Source: an uncultured Kiritimatiellota bacterium (lineage in GTDB: Bacteria; Verrucomicrobiota; Kiritimatiellia; RFP12; UBA1067). Taken from it: a DNA stretch of 9,199 nt. The notes under the pieces were generated by a model. That model did no database searches. It worked only from the letters and a program-made list of their open reading frames with translations, and was not told the origin of the DNA. Numbering within the stretch: the first letter of the stretch is position 1; each line of letters starts with the position of its first letter. The stretch spans positions 1-9,199 of the forward strand of contig CAKULR010000059.1 of assembly GCA_934667295.1 (NCBI GenBank), given 5' to 3'. The translations under genes were made by a program, and so were the position numbers. Shown here one piece after another: positions 1-6,115 of the stretch.

Positions 1-10
1 GGCTTAGACA

Positions 11-16
11 CTCCTT
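11..16 (-). promoter_or_regulatory. possible ribosome binding site for a gene beyond the left edge
   Basis: Read on the minus strand this is AAGGAG, preceded by two more A residues, and it lies 10 bases from the window edge. A leftward gene starting at or just past the edge would be at usable, slightly long spacing. No coding sequence of that gene is visible, so this is only a hint that another minus-strand gene follows. Confidence 0.25.
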
Positions 17-42
17 TTGGATACTCCTCACGTGCCCCAAGC

Positions 43-112
43 GGTCGCAACAAGTTGCGACCCTCCCGCGCACAGCCATCGCCCTTGGGGAGGGTCGCGC
101 TCCTGCGCGACC
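43..112. repeat. REP-like inverted doublet (two GGGAGGG-footed hairpins)
   Basis: Two hairpins of similar design face each other across a 20-base spacer (68-87). The left copy, read on the minus strand from 67 to 43, has the foot GGGAG followed by a perfect 9-bp stem GGTCGCAAC/GTTGCGACC with a 2-base centre. The right copy, read on the plus strand from 88 to 112, has the same foot followed by an 8-bp stem GGTCGCGC/GCGCGACC around TCCT. A third copy lies at 7918-7942. A GGAG or GTAG tetranucleotide at the foot of a short palindrome, and pairing of two copies in opposite orientation, are known traits of REP elements mobilised by RAYT (IS200/IS605-like) transposases. No such transposase is in the window. 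Function here is inferred; the repeat structure itself is seen directly. There is no T-run after the hairpins, so a canonical intrinsic terminator is unlikely. Confidence 0.65.
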
Positions 113-124
113 GTTCGGACGCCA

Positions 125-142
125 CGCGCCGAGGGCGGCGCG
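125..142. repeat. GC-rich hairpin
   Basis: CGCGCC (125-130) pairs with GGCGCG (137-142) around the loop GAGGGC. It sits between the REP-like doublet and the 31-base tandem repeats, downstream of the polyferredoxin gene on the minus strand. It has no adjacent T-run. It could affect mRNA 3' end stability, but nothing shows that. Confidence 0.3.
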
Positions 143-258
143 GGTACTTCGCGTGCCGGGCCGGAGTAGTACGGGTTGTACCGAGCCGAAGGGATGCGGG
201 GACAGTGCGGGCCGGGCCGGAGTTGCGTGGGGACAGCGCGCACCGGACCGAACATGCC
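141..258. repeat. degenerate 31-base tandem repeat, four units
   Basis: Four head-to-tail units start at 141, 172, 197 and 228. Three are 31 bases long and the second is 25, as if about 6 bases were lost. The best-kept core is CCGGGCCGGAGT, at 156-167 and 212-223, and it becomes CCGGACCGAACA at 243-254. GGGGACAGYGCG is shared by 198-209 and 229-240. The period is not a multiple of three and no supportable reading frame covers the block, so it is non-coding. It fills most of the space after the polyferredoxin stop codon. I do not recognise the family. Confidence 0.5.
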
Positions 259-285
259 GGAACCACGGCACCTAGACGGGGAACG

Positions 286-1719
286 TTAGATGCCGCGTAT
301 CGTCAAGGCGTGGGTGGGACAGTAGTTCTCGCACGCCCCACAACCCGTGCAGGACGCCGACGAGACGACGGGAACGGAAACCGTTTTCGTCTTGTCGCCG
401 TCCGGGACGTCTTCGTCCTTCAGCGTGATCGCCTTCTGCGGACAGCGGCGGACGCAGAGTCCGCACGGAATCTTCTCCGTACAGGCGAGGCACTTCGAAC
501 GGTCGAAGACCGCACATCCGATCTTCACCGTCTTCTTCGCGGCGGCGTCCAGACGCGGAATCGCCCCCGTCGGACAGGCTTCGCCGCACGTCGTACAGGA
601 CGGATCGCAGAAGCCGTGCGCGAAATCCATCTTCGGCAACATGAACCCGAGCGGACCGTAGTCCGAGAATCCCGCCGGGACCAGGACCTTTCGCGGACAC
701 CGCACCACGCAGAGCCCACACGCCGTACACCGCGTGCGGAGGCGCCGCACGTCCGTCCCCGGCGGCGGAAGGGCCTCGCCGGACATGGCGGGCAACCCCA
801 TCCGCCGTCCGCACGCCGCCGCGCCAACGGCGGCCAGACCCGCCCCCGCCGTCGCGAGGAAGGCACGGCGCGCCCCTGCCGGCTCCGCCGTCTGCGGAGC
901 CGAGGCCCGCAGCGGACGGAACGACAGCGCGTCCTTCGGACAGACCGCGAGGCAGTTGAAGCACCGCACGCAGCGTGCGTTGTCGACGACGCGGGCGCGT
1001 CCGTCGAGACACTGCGCCTTGCAGACGCCCGTGCAGAGTCCACACCCCACACACTTCTCCGGGTCGAACGCGAGGCGGAAGACCGTCTTCCGCGCGGCCA
1101 GCGCGAGGAGCGCGCCCACGGGGCAGACCGTGTTGCAGAGGAGACGCCCCTTCCACGCGACGAGCAGGAAGAGGGCCACCAGCGCGCTCGCCGCCACCGC
1201 GAGCCCCGCGAGGCTCCGCAGGACGATCTCGCGCCGGAAGAGGACGACCGGGCCGTCGGTGCCCAGTGCCGCCGCAAGCAGGTTGTTCAACCCCTCGGCG
1301 ACGGGCTGGAAGAGCGTGGAGGCGAAACGCCCGAAGACGCTGTAGGGATCGAGCAGTCCCGCGAGCGAGACGCCTCCCACCGCGACGAGTGCGGCGCAAA
1401 GGGCGAATACGCCCACCCGGATCCACGGACGGTCGGGCCGGAACGCGAAACGCCGCCGTCCGCGCGGATGCGCGAGGCGTCCGAGGACATCCTGCAGGAT
1501 GCCGAGCGGACACGCCACCGAACAGTACACGCGCCCGAAGACAAGCGTGACGACCAGCCAGACCGCGAGCGGCACGCCCGCGCACCCCAGGAGGGCCGGA
1601 CCGAGCTGGATCCTTTCGAGGAGGCCGAAGCCCCCGCCGAGGCCGAGGAAGAAAAGCGCGACGAGCGTGAAGACGCCCGCCGCCACGCCAATGCGTATCC
1701 ATTTGAGCGACCGTTTCAT
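286..1719 (-). CDS. NapH-NapG-like membrane polyferredoxin in a single chain
   Basis: The 477-residue product is a membrane electron-transfer protein. Residues 1-270 resemble NapH/MauN quinol-oxidising ferredoxins. There are four membrane segments near 9-29, 41-62, 99-123 and 166-189, two CxxxCP motifs (C66/C70 and C195/C199), then a two-cluster ferredoxin with C223, C226, C229, C233 and C250, C253, C256, C260. Residues 283-303 carry a twin-arginine-like stretch (ARRAFLATAG, R284/R285) with an Ala/Gly-rich hydrophobic run. Residues 331-470 resemble NapG/MauM, with four clustered cysteine motifs beginning at C331, C371, C410 and C457. In Nap systems these two parts are separate proteins on opposite sides of the membrane; here they are joined. 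The ATG overlaps the upstream reductase stop codon as ATGA, which indicates translational coupling and a shared task. The final acceptor is unknown. Nitrate reductase genes are absent here, so I assign no nap symbol. The fold assignment is confident; the role is inferred. Confidence 0.85.
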   Translation of the reverse strand: MKRSLKWIRIGVAAGVFTLVALFFLGLGGGFGLLERIQLGPALLGCAGVPLAVWLVVTLVFGRVYCSVACPLGILQDVLGRLAHPRGRRRFAFRPDRPWIRVGVFALCAALVAVGGVSLAGLLDPYSVFGRFASTLFQPVAEGLNNLLAAALGTDGPVVLFRREIVLRSLAGLAVAASALVALFLLVAWKGRLLCNTVCPVGALLALAARKTVFRLAFDPEKCVGCGLCTGVCKAQCLDGRARVVDNARCVRCFNCLAVCPKDALSFRPLRASAPQTAEPAGARRAFLATAGAGLAAVGAAACGRRMGLPAMSGEALPPPGTDVRRLRTRCTACGLCVVRCPRKVLVPAGFSDYGPLGFMLPKMDFAHGFCDPSCTTCGEACPTGAIPRLDAAAKKTVKIGCAVFDRSKCLACTEKIPCGLCVRRCPQKAITLKDEDVPDGDKTKTVSVPVVSSASCTGCGACENYCPTHALTIRGI

Positions 1720-3077
1720 CGCACCACCCCGCCCTTCTGCACGTAGACCTCCTCCACGTGCGCGACGAGCGACGCGACCTTCTCCATCTCCGTCGGGATG
1801 CGGAAGGTCCACTGGGGACACGGCACGAGGCACTTCCGGCAGGCGAGGCAGTGGTCCGCCCGTTCGCGCGCGCGGAAGGTGTTGTAGTAGGAGGCGAGGA
1901 AGCGGCGGCGAAGGTCCTGCGTGGCGTTCGTGCCCTCGTCCGCCGGAAGGCGTCCGTTCTGCGCCCAGTCGTTGTACCAGGCGAAGATCTCGGGGATGCG
2001 TACGCCGTAGGGGCAGGGCACGCAGTAGCTGCAGCCCGTGCAGGGGATCGACTTGTGCTTCATGTACGCGGCGATGGCGGCCTCGTACGTCTTCCGTTCC
2101 GCGTCGGTGAGGGGCTGGAAGCGGTCGGACAGCGTTTCGATGTTCTCCCGCATGTAGTCGAGCCGGTTCATGCCGCTGAAGATGCACGCGACGCCCGGCA
2201 GCGAGGCGGCGAAGCGGAAGCCCCAGCGCGCGGGCGAGTCGGCGGGGCGCGCCGCGCGGACGATCTCCAGCGCCTCGCCCCGCAGCCCAGCGGCACGTCC
2301 GCCCGCAAGCGGCTCCATCACAAGCACGGCGACGCCGCGCTGCGCCGCCGTCGCGGCGAGCTTCGCCGCGTCCGGGTTCCACGTGAACTCCATCGCGTTG
2401 AGCATCATCATGCAGACCTCGAACGTGCCGGGATAGGCGTCGAGCAGTTCGCCGAGGTAGTCGGACTTGCCATGGTAGGACATCCCCAGGTGGCGGATGC
2501 GTCCGCGCCGCTTCTGCTCCAGCAGGTAGTCGAGGACGCCGAGCTTCACGTAGACGCGCTCGAACTCGGCCTTCTTGCTGATGGAGTGGAGGAGGTAGAA
2601 ATCGAAATAATCGACCTGGCAGCGCCGCAGCTGTTCCTCGAAGATCCGCTTCGCGTCGTCCGCCGTCTTCACGAGCCACGTCGGCATCTTCGTCGAAAGG
2701 AGGAAGCTTTCGCGCGGATACTTCTTCAACACGCGGCCGAGGAACGGTTCGCTCGCGCCGCGATGGTAGGCGTAACCGGTGTCGAGCCAGTTGACGCCGT
2801 GGCGGAGCGCGTAGTCGACGAGCGCTTCCGCATGCGCCTGGGCCTCGGCGTCATCCCGGTCGCCCGCACGCCTCTGCAGCGGGAAGCGTTCGGCGCAACC
2901 GAGCCCCAGAAGCGGGATCGGCGTCTTCCCGTCGCTCGGCAGGGGGCGTACCCGTGGACGCAGCGCCGCCTCGCCGGACGGCGGCGCCGCGAACAGCCCC
3001 TCGGCGCCAAGGCACATCCCCGCCGCCGCCCCCACGAACGCACGCCGCGTCAACAGCATCGTACAATCACACGACAT
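1716..3077 (-). CDS. Tat-exported aldo/keto reductase with C-terminal ferredoxin motifs
   Basis: This 453-residue protein has three parts. Residues 7-31 form a twin-arginine signal (LLTRRAFVGA, R11/R12, then an Ala/Gly-rich hydrophobic run), predicting folded export. Residues 50-330 are an aldo/keto reductase barrel with the usual tetrad visible: D99 and Y104 in LDTGYAYH, K130 in STKMP, H164 in YLLHS. Residues 346-356 and 410-421 are ferredoxin motifs (C346, C349, C352, C355 and C410, C413, C416, C420). The layout matches the COG1453-type ferredoxin reductases; the substrate cannot be read from sequence. The start at 3077 is chosen because GGAGGG (3085-3090) lies 7 bases upstream. Extending the frame to 3308 would overlap the ATPase and give a low-quality Arg/Ser-rich segment. 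An alternative start at Met7 (3059) would keep the signal but loses the binding site. The gene overlaps the downstream polyferredoxin by 4 bases. An exported reductase with Fe-S clusters may draw electrons from that partner rather than from NAD(P)H; that is inference. Confidence 0.88.
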   Translation of the reverse strand: MSCDCTMLLTRRAFVGAAAGMCLGAEGLFAAPPSGEAALRPRVRPLPSDGKTPIPLLGLGCAERFPLQRRAGDRDDAEAQAHAEALVDYALRHGVNWLDTGYAYHRGASEPFLGRVLKKYPRESFLLSTKMPTWLVKTADDAKRIFEEQLRRCQVDYFDFYLLHSISKKAEFERVYVKLGVLDYLLEQKRRGRIRHLGMSYHGKSDYLGELLDAYPGTFEVCMMMLNAMEFTWNPDAAKLAATAAQRGVAVLVMEPLAGGRAAGLRGEALEIVRAARPADSPARWGFRFAASLPGVACIFSGMNRLDYMRENIETLSDRFQPLTDAERKTYEAAIAAYMKHKSIPCTGCSYCVPCPYGVRIPEIFAWYNDWAQNGRLPADEGTNATQDLRRRFLASYYNTFRARERADHCLACRKCLVPCPQWTFRIPTEMEKVASLVAHVEEVYVQKGGVVR

Positions 3078-3084
3078 TCGAATT

Positions 3085-3090
3085 CCCTCC
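3085..3090 (-). promoter_or_regulatory. strong ribosome binding site for the aldo/keto reductase
   Basis: Minus-strand GGAGGG sits 7 bases before the ATG at 3077. It lies in the 31-base gap after the ATPase stop codon (3109-3111) and settles the reductase start. I see no convincing promoter in that gap, so the reductase is probably read from the ATPase promoter or from a weak promoter inside the ATPase 3' end. Confidence 0.75.
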
Positions 3091-3108
3091 ACATGATGCG
3101 TCACGCCC

Positions 3109-4524
3109 TCACATTCCAAGCAGATCCCGGAACGGGACGATGACATCGAAGAAACCATCCGTCTCAACCGAGGGGGCCAGTTTCCCATCATAGACAAGAA
3201 CCGCACGGGCGGATTTCCCCTTCGGGGTCGCCAACTTCTTGACCTTTTCGGCAACCTCCGAGATGATCCCCTTGTCGATCTTTCCCTGGCGCTTGATCTC
3301 CACGACATAGTTGTTGCGCCGGGTCTGAATCATCAAGTCGATCTGGAGGTCTTTCCGACGATAGGGCGCGGCCGATTCGATCACGACGTTTCCAAGGCGC
3401 AGGGGCCTGAGCAGTTCGACATAGTGGTTGAGCACAAGATTCTCGAACTGGAGCCCCATCACCGCCGTCCACCCGTCCAGGCCGTCAAGCGCCACAAAAC
3501 GGTAGGCCCCGGAATCGATCACCGCTTTCTCCCTCTCAATGTACCGAAGATAGAAGCGGGAATAATTGTCCTTCATCCGATAGCGGATTTCCCGTGCGCT
3601 TTCCCCGGTTTCCGGATTCTTCCCCCTGTCGGAGGCGATGAGTCCCGCTTCCTCCAGCTGCCTCATGGCCTCCGAGAGACGTCCTCCCTTTTCGATGCCG
3701 ATGGCCGCCGCAACTTCCGAGACGGACAACGCTCCATTGACCAGCGCACGGACGACCTTTCCCGAGAGAATCGGCAGATCCGTAATGACATCGGAGAACA
3801 TCTCGTCAAAATCCGCACGGAGGATCGAATTGGGCAGGAATGCCATCTGCCGGATATTTTCCGCCGCAGACAAGCCGGGCTTGATCTCGCGGAGATACCG
3901 GGGAACGCCACCCGTCACGGACAGTACGTCGACAATCTCCTTCGTGTCAATGCGGGAAGCCGCACGCCCCCAGAATTTCACGCATTCCCGCAAGGGAAGT
4001 TCCGTCAGCACAATGTCCATGGAACGACGCCCGAAGAACGCACCGTTGTCGACGAAGTTCTCCTTGATCCACCCCGAGACGCTTCCACAGACAACCACAA
4101 CAAGGCGATCATGCCTGGACCACCAATTGTCCCATGCGATCTTCAACGTATCCGCAAACATATCGTCGTAATGCCCAAGCCAGGAAATCTCGTCAAGCAG
4201 GACAACGGTCCGCTCATTCTCCCTGATCACGCCATCCAATCGTTTGAACGCATTCAGCCAATTGCCGGGCGTGGAATCGTCCACGGTGGCCTGGGCCGCA
4301 AGCTGGACTGCGAACGTCCTCAATTCAGAATCGTTTCCATAGTCCGGCTTGGGGCGAACACCCTCGATCTTAATGAACCGTGCCTTGGATTTCCGCGCAA
4401 AGACCTCAATCAGCGTTGACTTGCCGATGCGCCGCCGTCCGCGACAGGTAATGAGCGATCCTCCGCGCTTGCCCCAAAGGTCATTCAAGGCCATCAATTC
4501 ATCATCTCGACCAAAGAAGTCCAT
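3109..4524 (-). CDS. AAA ATPase, archaeal-type (PF01637), with DUF234-like nuclease-fold C-terminus
   Basis: The 471-residue protein begins FFGRDDEL, typical of this STAND-related ATPase family. Walker A is GRRRIGKST (29-37, K35) and Walker B is VVLLDEISW (107-115, D111/E112). CGSVSGW (146-152) is in sensor-1 position and GVPRYL (206-211) is a family hallmark. Residues 255-300 look like a winged helix (LSVSEVAAAIGIEKGGRLSE). The C-terminus has a PD-(D/E)xK-like pattern, D396 in LQIDLMI and E409-x-K411 in VVEIK, as in DUF234. Members occur in many copies in some anaerobes and their role is not settled; defence, toxin-like and mobile roles have been suggested. Sampled lines run about 50-60% GC against 63-77% for the ROK gene, suggesting a different origin. 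The start is supported by AAGGA about 5 bases upstream, and an extended -10 promoter lies 29 bases upstream. No transposase or integrase accompanies it. Confidence 0.88.
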   Translation of the reverse strand: MDFFGRDDELMALNDLWGKRGGSLITCRGRRRIGKSTLIEVFARKSKARFIKIEGVRPKPDYGNDSELRTFAVQLAAQATVDDSTPGNWLNAFKRLDGVIRENERTVVLLDEISWLGHYDDMFADTLKIAWDNWWSRHDRLVVVVCGSVSGWIKENFVDNGAFFGRRSMDIVLTELPLRECVKFWGRAASRIDTKEIVDVLSVTGGVPRYLREIKPGLSAAENIRQMAFLPNSILRADFDEMFSDVITDLPILSGKVVRALVNGALSVSEVAAAIGIEKGGRLSEAMRQLEEAGLIASDRGKNPETGESAREIRYRMKDNYSRFYLRYIEREKAVIDSGAYRFVALDGLDGWTAVMGLQFENLVLNHYVELLRPLRLGNVVIESAAPYRRKDLQIDLMIQTRRNNYVVEIKRQGKIDKGIISEVAEKVKKLATPKGKSARAVLVYDGKLAPSVETDGFFDVIVPFRDLLGM

Positions 4525-4552
4525 AACGTTCCTTTATGAAAAAAGCAACGGG

Positions 4553-4561
4553 ATTATACCA
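4553..4561 (-). promoter_or_regulatory. extended -10 promoter of the ATPase gene
   Basis: On the minus strand this reads TGGTATAAT, a perfect -10 hexamer with the TG extension. No good -35 is found at 17 bases; TTGATA is at 14 and TTGTGT at 21. An extended -10 can work without one. The predicted transcript start is near 4546, giving a leader of about 20 bases. The GATTAGGTGCACC repeats lie about 45-135 bases upstream of that start. Confidence 0.65.
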
Positions 4562-4589
4562 TAAGACGGCCTTATCAACACACAAGAAA

Positions 4590-4683
4590 GTTCACCTAAC
4601 CATGAATCCGCCGATTAGGTGCACCGGAAACGAATACAATTTTGGTGCACCTAATCAAACGAAAGACCGATTAGGTGCACCAA
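4590..4683. repeat. GATTAGGTGCACC repeat cluster with perfect 15-bp inverted repeat
   Basis: Three exact copies of the 13-mer lie at 4613-4625 (plus), 4644-4656 (minus) and 4669-4681 (plus). A decayed fourth, TTCACCTAAC, lies at 4591-4600. Copies one and three share two more bases on the left (CC). Copies two and three extend to a perfect 15-bp inverted repeat (4642-4656 with 4669-4683) with a 12-base loop. The middle copy can therefore pair with either neighbour. The cluster lies between the ROK stop codon and the ATPase promoter. It could be an operator for ATPase expression, a 3' hairpin for the symporter-ROK transcript, or the mark of a mobile unit. No T-run follows the hairpin, so a classic terminator is not supported. 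Confidence 0.75.
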
Positions 4684-4704
4684 CGAAAACGGCTACGGAG
4701 AGTC

Positions 4705-6090
4705 CTACGCCACGACGGGGATCTGGGCGGCGGCGACGGACTGGCCGAGACGGCGGGCCTTTTCGTCCGGCATGAAGATGTCGATCTGCTCGGCGAGGTA
4801 CGGGTCCACCGCCTCCAGGCCCATCTTCGCCGTGTTGAGGATGATCTCGCCGCCGAAGCCGCTCGTCACGCGCCCGAGGACCATCAGGTTCGAGTAGTCG
4901 TAGAATTCGCGGTACCATGCGGCCGCGTTCGCGAGGTAGCGGCCGATCATGAGGTAGACGCGCAGCGCCTTCTCGTCGTGCCTCTCCATCGCCTCCTGCA
5001 CGACCTTGAGGCGGTCCGGCAGCTTCATCGACTTCGGGAACTTGAAGCCGAAGAGGCGCGCGAGGTGGTCAACCGCCTGCTGCGAGAAGTACATCGCGCC
5101 CACGCCCGCGTCGCCGCTCCACTCGTCCTTCGGCGCGTTCGGGTTGAGGTCCACCGGCGCGAACGCCAGTTCGCTGATGCGGCCCGTGAGCGCGCCCTTC
5201 GGGTTGATGTAGCCGACGGCCTCGCTGGAGCCCATCGCCATGCCGAGGATGCCCGTACGCTTCATCGCGATCGCGCCCGCGAGCGCCGTCACGTCGCCGT
5301 CGTTGAAGACCTCGAACGGACACTGCCACTCCTCCTCGATGCGCGTGAAGAGGCCGCGCGCAAGGTCCTTCTTCTCGGGCGCCTTTTCGAGGACGGCGCG
5401 GATGAGCGAGGCCGGGCCGAGGCGCTTGCCCACGAGCGTGCCCGCCGTCGAGCCGCCGATCGCGTCCACGCGCCCGCCGAGGGCGGCGGCGGCCTCCTCC
5501 AGGCCCGCGCTCAGCTTCTCGTAGTGGTACTCGGGATCGGGCTGGTTGCGCGGGTCCCACGGGAACTCCTTCGAGAAGACGACCTTGCCGTTCCGGAGCG
5601 CGGAGACCTTGAAGTCGCTCGCGCCGAGGTCGAAGCCGATGCGGCAGCCGTTCGTGTTGTTCCTGACGACGACCTCGCGCTCGTGCGTCTCGGGCATCTC
5701 CTTGAGGGGGACGACCACCGTCTCCAGCGGACGCGCGTAGAGGTCGTTGAAGAAGGCGTAGTCGAAGGCCCGTGCCCCCTTCTTCTTGTAGGCCCGCGCG
5801 ATGGGCTTCACGATGTTGTCCGGACCGGAGAGGGAGAGCTTCCAGCCGCCCGCGCTCCAGAGGACGAACTTGACGACGCGCTCCACGAGGTGCTTCACGC
5901 CCGGCAGCATGGCCGGGTGGATGCGCGCGGGCACCGTCATGTCGTAGCGGTAGACGTTGCCGTCCTCGCGTTCCCACGCGACCGCGATCGTCTGCTCGTC
6001 CCCGTGGGCGTGCGCCCGCAGGAAGTTGAGCGCCTTGAGGGGGGCCTGGAATCCCGTATCCGCCCCGCATCCGCATGTACACGTCGCCAT
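4705..6090 (-). CDS. divergent ROK-family (ASKHA fold) protein
   Basis: The 461-residue protein has an unusual N-terminal part of about 148 residues before a ROK-like core. The core starts with the phosphate motif IGFDLGASDFKVSAL (151-165), has VFNDGDVTALAGA (261-273) with likely catalytic D264, a second glycine-rich strand at 281-300 (LGMAMGSSEAVGYI), and an adenosine-type motif at 402-415 (MVLGRVTSGFGGEI). Typical ROK kinases are about 300-320 residues and carry the G-H plus CxCGxxGC zinc site. Here GRISELAF (303-310) replaces the usual GEIGH and no such cysteine cluster follows. Instead three cysteines lie at the extreme N-terminus (C4, C6, C8). ROK kinases phosphorylate sugars in the cytoplasm, but this one may have another substrate or be a non-enzymatic sensor. 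GGAGG (6099-6103) is 8 bases before the ATG. The symporter stop codon is 25 bases upstream, so the two probably share a transcript. Confidence 0.8.
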   Translation of the reverse strand: MATCTCGCGADTGFQAPLKALNFLRAHAHGDEQTIAVAWEREDGNVYRYDMTVPARIHPAMLPGVKHLVERVVKFVLWSAGGWKLSLSGPDNIVKPIARAYKKKGARAFDYAFFNDLYARPLETVVVPLKEMPETHEREVVVRNNTNGCRIGFDLGASDFKVSALRNGKVVFSKEFPWDPRNQPDPEYHYEKLSAGLEEAAAALGGRVDAIGGSTAGTLVGKRLGPASLIRAVLEKAPEKKDLARGLFTRIEEEWQCPFEVFNDGDVTALAGAIAMKRTGILGMAMGSSEAVGYINPKGALTGRISELAFAPVDLNPNAPKDEWSGDAGVGAMYFSQQAVDHLARLFGFKFPKSMKLPDRLKVVQEAMERHDEKALRVYLMIGRYLANAAAWYREFYDYSNLMVLGRVTSGFGGEIILNTAKMGLEAVDPYLAEQIDIFMPDEKARRLGQSVAAAQIPVVA

Positions 6091-6115
6091 GTCAGGTTCC
6101 TCCGTTGGTGTGCGT

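Noticed and set aside
43..62. Intrinsic terminator for the polyferredoxin transcript
   Set aside because: The 9-bp hairpin has no T-run on either side and is better explained as one copy of the REP-like family.
28..255. Small minus-strand open frame downstream of the polyferredoxin
   Set aside because: It runs across REP-like and 31-base repeats in a period not divisible by three, has no ribosome binding site I can see, and is Pro/Arg-rich.
780..880. Lipobox at the internal Cys303 of the polyferredoxin
   Set aside because: The residue at the -3 position is Ala rather than Leu, Val or Ile, and the site is internal after four membrane segments.
55..1746. Long plus-strand open frame opposite the polyferredoxin gene
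   Set aside because: Its translation is Arg/Glu-rich with no domain, and the minus strand of the same DNA gives a clear Fe-S protein. Long antisense frames are expected at this GC content.
3078..3308. Extended N-terminus for the aldo/keto reductase
   Set aside because: It would overlap the ATPase 3' end, adds an Arg/Ser-rich segment, and puts the Tat signal inside the protein. GGAGGG at 3085-3090 supports the start at 3077.
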